DNA of 64,000 bases from Gyrodactylus bullatarudis (Eukaryota > Platyhelminthes > Monogenea > Gyrodactylidea > Gyrodactylidae). The DNA lies in NCBI GenBank assembly GCA_012064415.1, contig SSNU01000073.1, positions 1-64,000 on the forward strand, read 5' to 3'. Of the stretch, positions 1 to 10,580 are shown one piece after another; within the stretch, counting starts at the first letter, position 1; each line of letters starts with the position of its first letter. Both the position numbers and the translations under genes were made by a program. Under the pieces are notes generated by a model. It searched no databases. It worked only from the letters and a program-made list of their open reading frames with translations, and was not told the origin of the DNA.

Positions 1-619
1 TGGCTTGGTATTTGGGAGTTGCAGTAACTAAGGATTGCAAATAAGAGGCTGCGGCTAGGGACTTTTCTTCGTCGATAGTTCGCTTTCGTAAAACTTCCTT
101 GAGGAGTTTCTTGTAGATCTTTTTGTCGACCTTGCTAAACTTTACATCGTCGAGATCCGAATCATCAGAACTTTCGCTACCAGATTGGGGCGTGGTAACG
201 GCAGGTTGGGGCACGTTGATGATCGGTTTGGGCATTTTTGCTTGGGCTTTTGAGAAGCGAACCTTGCTGTGACTGCGTTTTGACTTGACCGGGGTATCGG
301 GATACCTGATTGGGGTAGGTGGAGCCAACGACTTTGAGCAGCAAGGGCTCATTGGGCGTTTTTCGTTATTGGGGAGTTGTTCGGGAACCTCATCGAATTC
401 GGAGCTTGTAAAATTTTTGGTTTGCTCTAGGGCATCATCAGGTTGGACTTGGGCGTGCTTCACAACTTGTTGTTCCGCACCATTTAGGGAACTTCTTTGG
501 CTACCATTTGGGGTTGGGCCAAGACTTTGGACATCGTCATCGGTGAAAATTTGAGGTACTTCATCGACTTCATCCTTAGGGACCATGTCACCAGTTTGTT
601 GAGTTCTTGGATGAGACAT
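1..619 (-). CDS. Partial unknown protein, N-terminal part, open at the left edge
   Basis: On the minus strand a reading frame opens at an ATG at 617-619 and stays open for about 206 codons to the window edge, so only the N-terminus is visible. The protein is hydrophilic and low-complexity: acidic near the start, then Pro/Gln/Ser-rich, with a basic stretch around residues 110-130 (KSKRSHSK) and an acidic SGSESSDDSDLDD tract, ending in a Lys-rich, probably helical segment. Base composition is clearly GC-richer than the surrounding DNA. A disordered N-terminus followed by a basic helix, plus deviant composition, would suit the gag of an LTR retroelement or a recently arrived gene, but I see no zinc knuckle, LTR or primer-binding site. 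A normal nuclear protein is equally possible. Confidence 0.55.
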   Translation of the reverse strand, partial: MSHPRTQQTGDMVPKDEVDEVPQIFTDDDVQSLGPTPNGSQRSSLNGAEQQVVKHAQVQPDDALEQTKNFTSSEFDEVPEQLPNNEKRPMSPCCSKSLAPPTPIRYPDTPVKSKRSHSKVRFSKAQAKMPKPIINVPQPAVTTPQSGSESSDDSDLDDVKFSKVDKKIYKKLLKEVLRKRTIDEEKSLAAASYLQSLVTATPKYQA

Positions 620-3365
620 AGTGAACACACGTTTTCGGGTATTAGGGAAAGTTATATTTATTAACAATTAAAACAATAATCTCTATGAGCCAAATTGTAT
701 AAAACATATTTGTTTAAATAATATTTGGCTCGGATATAAATATGAAATAGTATTCGGGATTATGCTTCTCAACAGTTATAATTTCAGCCAGACATCTGAT
801 TTCCTTAGAATTAGCTGCAAAGTTATATATTTTTTATTAATAAATTTTTGTAGTATACCTGCTCAAATTCAGTTCCACATCATAGTCCTATTCGAAAAAG
901 CGAAACTAGTACTCTTCGTTCGCAAGACTCAAATCCAGCTTCTATCGCTAGGAAATTTGGTTTATCAAATCAACTATCCACTTCCCTAACTCATGATTAC
1001 GAATTTAACAAAGTTAAACACACTGATAATATCGAAATGACACGTACAGCTAAGAGTTTACTTGACTTTTACTCTGCTGATGAGGTAATCATTACTCTCC
1101 CTTGATTAATCCCATGAATGTTGAATTTCATTCATAGAGCCTGTTCCTTTGATCATCACATTTTACTCCAATTTCATATTTTTACATTATTGAACAAAGC
1201 TTACCTTTAATGATGATGGTGAAATGAATATTCTTCAATATTATTTTGAGAGTTGGATTTATTTTCAGAGGTTTCCAAATAGGATTCATGATAGTGCAAG
1301 AAAAAATTATAATAACAAGGCAATGAAAAGGTTCTCTATATGAGATCAAATCAAGTCTGATACTAAATTTAAGTCTGACTAACTGCTGCTTTAGCTCTTT
1401 TTGCTACAGCCACTTCCTGATATGATAGAGAGAAAATTCAAAGTGGAAATTAATCAGAATAAAAGATTGAGAATATCTACAAAATTCCATCAACCTATTG
1501 AAAAATTTGAGATTCTGATAACAAAATATATTTGGAGGAGGAATGTTGCTCAATTTTGATTGGCCGACAAATACTCAATTACTATTGGTCTATGAAGAGC
1601 CTCTCTGAATTTGAGTTAGAACCACAGCATCTTTCAAAAAAAATATTCAATCACTATACCCAGGAATCCTATCTAGAAACCCAGCAATTTGTTTAACAAC
1701 TGTGATTATTTTATACACAAGTTTGGATACTCAATCAGTGTTACTCATTTTAAATGGTTTTCATTTCTCAAGGCATCTCCAGATTCATGGCGTGTTGGCA
1801 TTATTGTGAATGATCATCAAGATGAAGAAGTAAATTTTGCTCTCCCTTTTTTCTGGTTTAATTCCATAAGTTCACAAGATTTTTTTGGACGAATATCAAG
1901 TTGACACCAATTTTCAAGCAGTAAAAATTATTAAGAAATCAAAATTCGAATCCCAAACGATACTAAGGAGAATCCTGAGACCTAGCTTGACAAATTTGAT
2001 CTCCTTTTCCAATTTATTTTGACCACCTGTCTCTTAATTTCTAGATCAAAGAAATGGAAATTTTTTTAAAAATCATGTATTCCTAACTTTATATTCAAAA
2101 GTGCACAGCCCAAAAATTCTAAAGTCTTCATTTGAATTCTCATTATGAATGATAATTATCTTCTCTTGCCTTTTTGAGTGATTTTTAAATGCTAACCTCG
2201 ATAACCCCTGGATATTCGTATTTTTGTAAATTTTTCACACCTCTCGGATTGTTTCAACTTCCAAATTTAGAATTTCATCCATCCATCCATGTTTTCTTAA
2301 ATTTATCAATCATAGAACACTACATGTGAGCTTCTCGGGTGATTCATGGGCTTGACTCTAATTTTAATCAATCTTGAACATATCAAATACACAATCTTTT
2401 GAACTTGTATCATCAACCCTATTTATACACTCATGTCCTCAACTAGGACCAGCATTGTTTTTATCCATTGAAGGGAATCCTGGTAAATGTTGAAAATTTA
2501 TTTTTTTTATTTTAGAATTGCTTGACCAACGAAAATCCTGAAGAGAAAGAAGAAGATATTTGTTCACAATTTTCCAATTTTGACTTGAATGCTTCCTTGT
2601 GTGTAGAGAAAGTCTGTGAACCATCAAAGGTCTCAACTCCAGAATAATGATCTTTGAGTTATTTCAATACCTGTTGAAGTTTTGTATCCCTCTAGTGTTC
2701 CTTGATGCCAAATTTGTCTATCTGATATTATTTTTATGATAATTATAACTAAAGAATGGTCCTTCTTATACAATAAATTGAATACTTTTCCAACCAATTA
2801 AAACCCTTCGTTTTTCGATTGGTTGAAAATTCTTTTTATTTCAAGATTATTCTTCAATTAAAATCGATCACCATGATTGGCTAAAAGATTTATAAAAAAA
2901 CTATACTATTTAACAAGAAGATGTCTGTTATTTTTCATAATTATCTGGTCAGTTTACATGAAAAATTCTGTAATATAATGTTTATTGTACAATAATAAAG
3001 ATTATGTTCTGTGATAATTAATTAATTTGTTAAAAAATTAAAAAACAACAAGTAAAAAATAGAAAAAAATACTTCAATCACGCTTTGTTTGTATCTTTAG
3101 AAAACAAATAAATTCTAATATAGATCCATTTATTGTAATATAAGCAATAGAAATAGATTTTTCAATCATATAAAATAGAGCTGATAAATTTAGCTCTACT
3201 GAACCCAGATCAGGTTTATATGAAATAGAAACATTTTTAATTCAAGCTTAATGCTCTTCATGTTCGCGATGCCTAGGAGACACTGCTGTTTCAGTAAGTC
3301 TATTATGAATTTTGAGCATTTGCTCTTCTTTGATTGGTTTATCAGTGAACAGGTCACCTGAATTA
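620..3365. other. Gene-free AT-rich stretch
   Basis: I find no supportable gene, RNA or complete mobile element here. Short open frames exist on both strands but have no recognisable domain, signal peptide or conserved start context. A small inverted repeat, CCAACCAAT against ATTGGTTG, lies at about 2789-2827. Confidence 0.5.
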
Positions 3366-3373
3366 CTTATGAT

Positions 3374-4122
3374 TTGGGCAACCAGAAAAAGGCAGTTAAT
3401 TGAATGAAAAAAAGGCATTTTTTCAGGCAAAATTTTGGAAAAAAAGCATATAATAATTTTCGCTTAAACTAAATACATTTTACCCGTGAACAATTCCAAT
3501 TTGCATTCGAATTTTTATCCCAACCGTTTTCAACCCACCACAAATGATTTTTAATTATCATTTGTCAAGTATGATCATCCAATAAATCAAGTATAAATAT
3601 CTAGAATCTCTGAAATCTGATTGGTTGTATTTTTAAATTATTCGTTTGGACCATTTTGCTTATGATTTTCTCTGGCTTTCGAGAGTACAGGGAAGTTTCA
3701 ATTAAATTTCCGAACTAGGTATTTAATTTTAGCTTGGATTTCTGTTAAAATTTAGTTTTGAAAGTCCTCGTTGTGAACTATAGTTAGTAAAAGCATTAAA
3801 TGTAGAATATCATGATGATTTTAAAGTTAACAGCCTTCGACTTTTTTCATTGAAGACGTATCCTGAGTGCAATTTCGAGTGTATAATGTCATATTTTTAT
3901 TAATTGCTGATTGTATCTGAGATTGGGCAGGGAATTCTTATTTATTTTAATGCAAAAATGGCTTTTTAAGAAGTAAATTCAAAAAGGCTAAAAAAGGCTT
4001 TTTTGGATGAAAAAAGGCATACCCAACTCGTGAACCAAGCTATCAGGAGATTTTTTAATAACATTTTCAGGCTTAATACACCTGTATTAATCTATGGACA
4101 AAAAAGGCATTTCGTTGCCCTA
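3374..4122. mobile_element. hAT-like non-autonomous DNA transposon (about 750 bp)
   Basis: The block is bounded by an exact 8-bp direct repeat, CTTATGAT, at 3366-3373 and 4123-4130, the target duplication length of hAT transposons. Its ends are inverted: the left end reads TTGGGCAAC and the right end, reverse-complemented, reads TAGGGCAAC. The interior has repeated AAAAAGGC motifs near both ends and no transposase frame. Duplication and ends are seen directly; assignment to hAT rests on the 8-bp duplication and GGGCAAC-type ends, so I call it a hAT MITE. Confidence 0.7.
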
Positions 4123-4130
4123 CTTATGAT

Positions 4131-4580
4131 ATATTCAATAGATAGATATTTGTAAAACTGTACATTATTAAAATTCAGTGATGCTGGATAACCAGGAAGA
4201 AAATTAATTTTTGTATTCGTGATAATTGAAATTTCAGATAATTCGATCCCCACAATAATGACGAACCTCTGTGAACTTCCATATTCGAATCTTTTGTCCA
4301 ATCCTAATCCTTTTGAATCCTCGAAATCGATCAAAAGTAGGAAATTGGGGAATCTTCAAAATTCAAATTCTCATTTTCATGTCAATTTGGTTTACAGATG
4401 TAAATTAGTTTGTAATATTGACTTCTCGAAATAATCTCACTTCTTAAAAAAGTTATGCATCTATATTAAATTGATTCGAACTTCTTTTTCTCAAGTTCAA
4501 TCGTATTTTATTGCGAAGATATTATGTTAGATATATATAATAGAGTCTCAAGTCTAACTTCTCTGGAATAGAAAAGAAAA
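4131..4580. promoter_or_regulatory. Upstream region of the 4581 gene with a TATA-like run
   Basis: No gene is seen. A TATATATAAT run lies about 40-50 bp before the ATG at 4581 and is a reasonable TATA box. The motif TTCTCATTTTCATGTCAATT near 4370 resembles the ends of a dispersed repeat family found inside the alpha2/delta introns. Confidence 0.35.
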
Positions 4581-5438
4581 ATGAACATTGGTTATGATGC
4601 AATTAATAAGGAATATATCGTCTACAACACATGGGATGAGAACGAATACCAGGAAACATCAAACAATGAAACCATCTTGGACTATACAGAAGAACAAAAA
4701 ATGGTTCGTGAAATTTACGAAAAGAAATGGTCAACTTGTAAGTATTTTGATTTAAATCAAAAAGAGAATCAAAATTATGTTAAAAAGTTGAAAAACATCC
4801 AGTACTTTTGGGATGAATTTGAAATGAATAAAAGTTATGAAATTGAATCTTTGAATGAATTGTTGAAAAATTCAGAGATGGAATTTGAACTCAAGGACAC
4901 AATATTTTTATCTTATTGCTTCAACCTGAAATTAACCATTAAATATGACTTTATCAAATTCCTATGCGACATGCATTCAAAGAGTCATGTTTTTGAAGAA
5001 AATTTCTATAATGAAAAATACTTCATAAACATCTATCAGAAATTTCTCAATAAAAATCAAGATAAATGTTTTCAAATGATACCATTCTCAGAAGATGAAT
5101 TAGATTTAGACAAGAGACTCAAAGAAATTGGTTGTACAGAGTTTTTCGATAAATATCTCCACTGTACTACAAGCTGGGATGACTTCAAAATTTATTGCCA
5201 AACACATCAGAGTCAACTACATTTACTACAAGGTGACATTCTGAGGACAATGCTGTCACGAATAGAAATAAAGGATTTATTCAAGTCTCTCTTCAAGCTA
5301 TTCATTAATGACTACAAGAATTTGAATAAGGACCTGTTGGAACGAGAGATCCCGTCACATCAAATGATTTTAGCGTGTAAAATTCTAGTTTTTAGAAATG
5401 ATGTCATTCTTGAACAAACAGAAATTCCCATATTTTAA
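4581..5438 (+). CDS. Unknown intronless helical protein (285 aa)
   Basis: A complete frame begins at an ATG in a good context (AAGAAAAATG) and ends with TAA. The protein is soluble, rich in Asn, Glu, Lys, Phe and Tyr, and appears largely alpha-helical. I see no signal peptide, transmembrane segment or known domain. It is similar in style (intronless, aromatic-rich, acidic patches) to the larger genes at 55.0 and 62.4 kb, but I could not establish alignment with them, so membership in that family is a guess. A TATA-like run sits just upstream. The frame length and start context support a real gene; function is unknown. Confidence 0.65.
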   Translation: MNIGYDAINKEYIVYNTWDENEYQETSNNETILDYTEEQKMVREIYEKKWSTCKYFDLNQKENQNYVKKLKNIQYFWDEFEMNKSYEIESLNELLKNSEMEFELKDTIFLSYCFNLKLTIKYDFIKFLCDMHSKSHVFEENFYNEKYFINIYQKFLNKNQDKCFQMIPFSEDELDLDKRLKEIGCTEFFDKYLHCTTSWDDFKIYCQTHQSQLHLLQGDILRTMLSRIEIKDLFKSLFKLFINDYKNLNKDLLEREIPSHQMILACKILVFRNDVILEQTEIPIF

Positions 5439-6118
5439 CCTGGTCGTGTATTAATTTAAAAAAAGAAAATGTATTTTTATTAATTAAAATAGAATTATAA
5501 TTCATCAAAATATGCACAAAGCTTTACGTTAGTTAGATCAGTATTTTGTTCACTCTTATAAGAAACTTTTAGAGTTAACAAAATATGCATCCCCTATAGC
5601 TATGCCTTTGATCAATGACATCCCTTTATATCAAACAAACTTGAGTGAATTTTATATTTTTCGAAAGTTTGACCCCTAGTTTATAGCAGTCATACATTTT
5701 TTTCTAACTTGAAGGGCTCAGAGAAGATAGGGATAAGTTTTTTACATTTTTTATAGAGGTAGCACTGTATTATAGATATGATGAACAGAATTATAAATTA
5801 ACCGATATTTTCTCTGAGCTTTCTGATAACCGATAAAATTTTTCCATTATTTTGCTATAAAAACATGAAATTCATCTTTTTTGCTAACACATTCTCAGAT
5901 ATTTTTTCAGATAAAATCCTTTATTCTTATTGGTAGATTTATCTTTGCTATTATTTGTTGACATTTTTGTATTTCCTCCCTGAGTTTCTGTTTTAGAGAC
6001 CATACATGAGAATGCGTAAAATGCATTTTCGTGATAAAGAAACATGAAAAAGTAACCATGCCCACCTAATAATTTGAATTTAATCACGAGAGTATATTTG
6101 AAAATTTCATTTTTCATA
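5439..6118. other. Intergenic, no gene seen
   Basis: AT-rich spacer between the 4581 and 6119 genes. It contains homopolymer runs but no recognisable element. Minus-strand open frames here overlap the coding start of the secreted gene and look like shadows. Confidence 0.4.
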
Positions 6119-6848
6119 ATGATAGCATTTCTGTTCATGGTAGAATTTTGCAATGCCTGCTTAAATTATGATTTTACTGAGACCAACAATCTTTGCTGGT
6201 ACAAAAATACCGTATTAACGATGAATACAAACTCATGGAGAGTTTGCTATACAAAAAGGTCTCGTTTAGCAACCTATAATGAAGCGATTTTATTACAACA
6301 AAATAATTGTGACATTATGGACACTGTTTCATTCCTTTCGAGGAATGTCACCTTAAAGTTTAACCCCTTCAATGGCCTTGAACAAGTATCGTATCATCTA
6401 GAAGCAGCCAGTTCAAATTTTGTAATGAAAAATGGCCAACTCACACTCACGAATACAGCATACTCGGCTTATGCCTTGTGCATTGAAGATCCTAACTATT
6501 TTAGAACATTAAGTTACAATTTTTTTCAAACAATCAAAATAGAGCAGTATCCAATGTTTGGAAGATATAACAGGGACGATTATCTATACTCTGGGATTCA
6601 AACACTAAGTAGTGGAGTCAATGCTGGCATAACATTTATCAATTGCATTAGAAAGTATGTTTGAAAATACGAAGAATTTTTCTAGATGCCTACTTGATAA
6701 CAGGTGTATCAGCTTTTATTATTCAAATATTGGAAGAACTTGCTTAATAAATAGCTACATTGATTCAAATATGGTGAAGAACAGTATCGATGATTGGAGA
6801 AGATATTCTTTCTTTGACTATAGTAGGCAGGATTTTGTGGAATTCTAA
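6119..6848 (+). CDS. Secreted Cys-containing protein with a 31-nt intron
   Basis: The first ATG is at 6119; the hydrophobic start MIAFLFMVEFCNA is a short signal peptide, so the protein is probably secreted. The frame ends at 6664, but a GTATGT donor at about 6655 and a TTTTTCTAG acceptor about 31 nt later join it in phase to a second segment ending at 6848. The joined tail has closely spaced cysteines (C-IRK-C-LLDNR-C, then C about 14 residues on), a spacing reminiscent of PAN/apple-type disulfide modules, though that assignment is weak. AATAAA follows at about 6886. Without splicing the product would be two overlapping frames, so an alternative is a frameshifted gene. No homologue recognised. 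Confidence 0.6.
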
Positions 6849-7152
6849 AGAGACTCATTTATAAACCCAACTTGTTTCATTATTCAAATAAAACTTTTAA
6901 GCACACAAATTTATTTTATTTTTGTATCTCACAACTATACTTGTAAGTAGATACTTAATTGAGATTTTTCGAACGTTTTTTATTTAAGTAATAAATTTTA
7001 GAATTATTGAAAGGATTTAACTAGACTTTTTATCTCATATAGAATTAAATCAGTCTTTTTTAGGTTCTATATTTTTGATCTCAATTTTATTCCAAGTCTT
7101 TAAATAAGTGGTTTTATTCAAATTATTAACTATATTAGAACTATTTTTAAGT

Positions 7153-7947
7153 ATGAATGTAATTTCAGAAAACAAAGGTAAAAAATCACTACCATTACCT
7201 GATGACGAGCAAATACCTAAAAAGCGCCCTAGTCAATCAGAATTGCCTAAAGAAAAGATACCAGTAGATGTTCATGAATCTTACGAACTTGGATATCTCA
7301 TCAATAATAACTCTTCAGATCCCAATGATGAAGAGATCTACGTTTTCGACATATTCAATGGTCTTAATGTTAATTATCAAGCTAAAGTAGACAATGTTGG
7401 TATTTTTCTTAAAGATTATCGCCCTCTAATGGTCGCTCCTGCTAAATTTTCTCAACTTCAACAGATTGCAGAGGAGGCTTTCTCTAAAATTGCCAAAGAT
7501 ATTCATGATTTTATCGAAAAACTCAGTATTGACACAAAGAATGAATTTGTTAGACAGCAGATTGAAGCTCACAATAAATTAGTTAAACTTCGTTCACAAA
7601 TCTTCACCATAATTCAGACCATTGTACCTGATCTAGACTTACCAAACAACTTTGATTGTTACAGTGTTGACTTGGATAATTTATTGCATTTACTGATAAC
7701 ACAAATGGAACATGAAGATAGTCACATGAAGGAAACCCTAAAGGTATTTGCTACTCCCTCAGTTAATGCCAAACCTTTGGTAACCTCGTGCAGAGATCCA
7801 TTCGAATGTCTCAAAGTTTTACAAGATCGTGTGATGACATTCATCGGATTAGCACTGCCAGATTTCAAAATTCCCAAAGAATTTGTTGTCAATCGTGATT
7901 TACCAGATTTGTTAAACTCTATTTATTCTTATAATCTTTCAGCATGA
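7153..7947 (+). CDS. Unknown protein, possibly secreted via an unseen 5' exon (about 264 aa from the first ATG)
   Basis: The first in-frame ATG is at 7153. Just upstream, in the same frame, 7109-7152 encodes a hydrophobic run (VLFKLLTILELFLS) that looks like a signal peptide but has no ATG and is preceded by a stop. An AG at 7107-7108 would allow an upstream exon to supply the start. The body begins with a Pro/Lys-rich linker (residues about 10-45) and continues as amphipathic helices with repeated LPDF/LPNN-type turns. Two cysteines lie close together in RDPFEC and SCRD. No known domain is recognised. Length and clean frame support a real gene. Confidence 0.6.
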   Translation: MNVISENKGKKSLPLPDDEQIPKKRPSQSELPKEKIPVDVHESYELGYLINNNSSDPNDEEIYVFDIFNGLNVNYQAKVDNVGIFLKDYRPLMVAPAKFSQLQQIAEEAFSKIAKDIHDFIEKLSIDTKNEFVRQQIEAHNKLVKLRSQIFTIIQTIVPDLDLPNNFDCYSVDLDNLLHLLITQMEHEDSHMKETLKVFATPSVNAKPLVTSCRDPFECLKVLQDRVMTFIGLALPDFKIPKEFVVNRDLPDLLNSIYSYNLSA

Positions 7948-8956
7948 ACTTGTGATTCGTAATCTATTCCTACACTCAAATATTTAATCAAAATTTACCA
8001 TCTAAACGGAATGGATCTTAATTACATGATTTTTTAAATTATTTTATATCATCCCCGATAGAATATGAACAGTTGACATCATACCAAAATATAAATCTGA
8101 AAGAATATTAATAATCAATTGCAAAAGTTTTTACACATTTTTTCGATCTTATTCTCAAAATGATCATCGAATACTTTGTATCAAGAATCAGACAGACCAA
8201 GGAAGATGAAAATATTCAATTTTTACCGATCTCCACCAGTGCTATCAATTTATTACGAATAATATTTTCTGTATAAAATCAACCAAATTCATATGTGAGC
8301 AAAGGTGCTTATAAAGAATTCAATTTTGAAGGGAAAAATATCCTAAAGCATAAACGCGGTATATATATTTTTTTAGTATATATTATTACAAGACTTTATG
8401 TGTATATGAGTAGATTGTTATAAAATATCTGGAAAATTATGAAACAATAAACTTATTCTTTTATCAAATTTTTATGCTTATTTCGTTGACGGAGAAAAAA
8501 GACTTACTTAACGTTCAATTTTTAAATAGAATTGTCCTTCAGGTTTGCCGTATCAAAAGAAGAAAATGATATTTTGTCTCATCAATGCACGAAGTAATAG
8601 TAGGTCTATTAGGTATTTTTTTAAATTAAAGATTTCACTTTTTTGAAATTTCCATACAAAATTAAATTCTGATTACTTTAAACAATTGAATAAATTACTT
8701 GATACTCAATCTACTATAAAGTAATCATGTAAACCAAGTAAGTTTTTTTTGTGAATTTTCTTTAAACTCGGGATAGTTTAAAAATCTGTTTTAGTTTGAT
8801 AATGTTTTTCAGTGATAATGTTCATTATTATTATTATTGATAATCATATCCCAAAGTGCAATTAAAAACAAAAATAAATTTTTACTATAAATATCTTTAT
8901 TGATTGAAATTTGATTATATAATTTATTTGAAATACAATTGATTCTTTGCTTGATT
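7948..8956. other. 3' region shared by the 7.1 kb gene and alpha2/delta
   Basis: No gene is seen. The two neighbouring genes converge here. A minus-strand AATAAA (TTTATT near 8893) lies about 60 bp beyond the alpha2/delta stop codon and is the likely poly(A) signal of that gene. Confidence 0.4.
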
Positions 8957-10580
8957 TTAATTTGAAATAATGAGAATATAAAATAAGGATGTAAAAAGGA
9001 TCAAGGAATTAGTCTTCATCTGGAGTGCATCACAATAGGTTGAATTTTCCCGCTACAAGATAAAAAGTTCAATTATTATTAATTTATTATTAGGGCGGAG
9101 AAAGAATCAGCAAGAAAGTGGCATTCTCTGTTTTAATATGTTTTGAACTCACTTCTTGCGGAATCATTTCACATTTGTCAAGCTGGGATATTTCTAGCCT
9201 GGCCTTAAATGGTAGAGGAGCCGTTTTGTTTGCTGGAATTTGATTTCCATCGCTGCGGAAATTGCTACAATCACATTTACAATTTTTTTCACGCTGAACT
9301 AGAAGTAGGAATAAATTTGTTTCCTCAATCCTTTGAATTTTCCAAGATCTAAAGAGATGATTTATTTTTCAATAAGAACGAGAATTATATTTTTATGATT
9401 GAATGCAGAATTTATAAGAAAAAAGTTGATCTGAAGATGAGAACTTTTTTCATCTAGAAGACGAGAATGGGATAAATCGCCACTAAAACTTATAATGCAA
9501 AAAATATGGAAATGATTTCACAACTTTTACTAAATTTCACGCTTCTCCTTTTCTCGAATTCAAAATGAAAAGATTAAGATGTAAAATTTCCATCTTCATA
9601 TCAATTGGCTTTTTAAGTGCACTTGAGATTTGAGAAAATAGAGATAAAAATTCATTAAGTAAGCTATTTCTGTACGAATGTGGCAGTGAACTATAGATTT
9701 TGAGTGATTATAATTAGGAAAGTGAAGGAAAATAAACAAGTCTTGTGTTTGTGCATAACCAATTCCTAATCTGATAAATGACACAAGAACAGAATCTTTG
9801 ATCTGATCATAGCTAAATTGGGCCAATCAGAAGCAAGTGTATGTTTAAAAAGGATCTAAAATGAAGCCATCTGATTGGTCAGCCACTTTTTCGGTTCTGA
9901 TAGAGATTACGGCTCAACAAAGGCCAAATCTAGAATATATTAATCATTAAAAAAGTGTTAGGGGGCCTCACTATCCGGAGGTTTTTTTTGTAAAAATTCT
10001 CATCTACATACCAATTCGCTTAATATGATAAAATGATTTTTGTAAAACTATTTACAACTATTAATGAAATTTTGTTTAATATACTTTTTACAATCCCCGC
10101 AGTTGGAATTTCCACTATTTGTTTGAGCTTTTCTTGTATTGAGAATTAAAAAGTTGAACCTTTTGTTACAGGGATTATTTGGCTCTTGGCATAGGTCCAG
10201 CTCTCCAATTATTCTCGGATACTGATTTCGAATAATTTCACAGGTAGTATCACATTGAAAACGACCTGTCGATGGCGTAAAATTATTGTTCGAACTACAA
10301 TGGGTCTTGACTACTTTTTTCAGGCATTCCATCAAGTCGCCGGGCTTGGTAAAATTGAAATCTTTCTCTTTCAAAGGAAGATTTGACAGATTCGAACTTT
10401 TGTCCATGGAATCATTCGATTTGAATGTTTTATTACGCAACATATCATAAGTAGCTGATTGAGCTTCAAAGGCAGTCTTACATTCTTGTATTTTACTGGT
10501 GATTTGTATTCTTATATGAGCATTTTCATCGTGGTCCGTATAGTTTATTGAAGAAATTTTTCCCAAAAATGGATTATTTT
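8957..10580 (-). CDS. CACNA2D: alpha2/delta C-terminal exons: delta peptide and membrane tail
   Basis: Exons 10056-10580, 9153-9298 and 8957-9052 join in phase (1/2, then 0). The first encodes NNPFLGKISS through PCNKRFNFLI and SNCGDCKKYI, matching the PCDTEYPVF..CGPC segment of vertebrate alpha2/delta. The second continues NCKCDCSNFRS and LDKCEMIPQE, matching CDC...CDRM. The third adds a final Cys and ends in SLILFTSLFYILIISN, a short hydrophobic tail suited to GPI anchoring or a single membrane segment. Stop codon TAA is at 8957-8959. Confidence 0.88.

Noticed and set aside
5884..6153. Minus-strand open frame over the start of the secreted gene
   Set aside because: It overlaps the signal-peptide coding region of the plus-strand gene, has low complexity and no domain; treated as a shadow.
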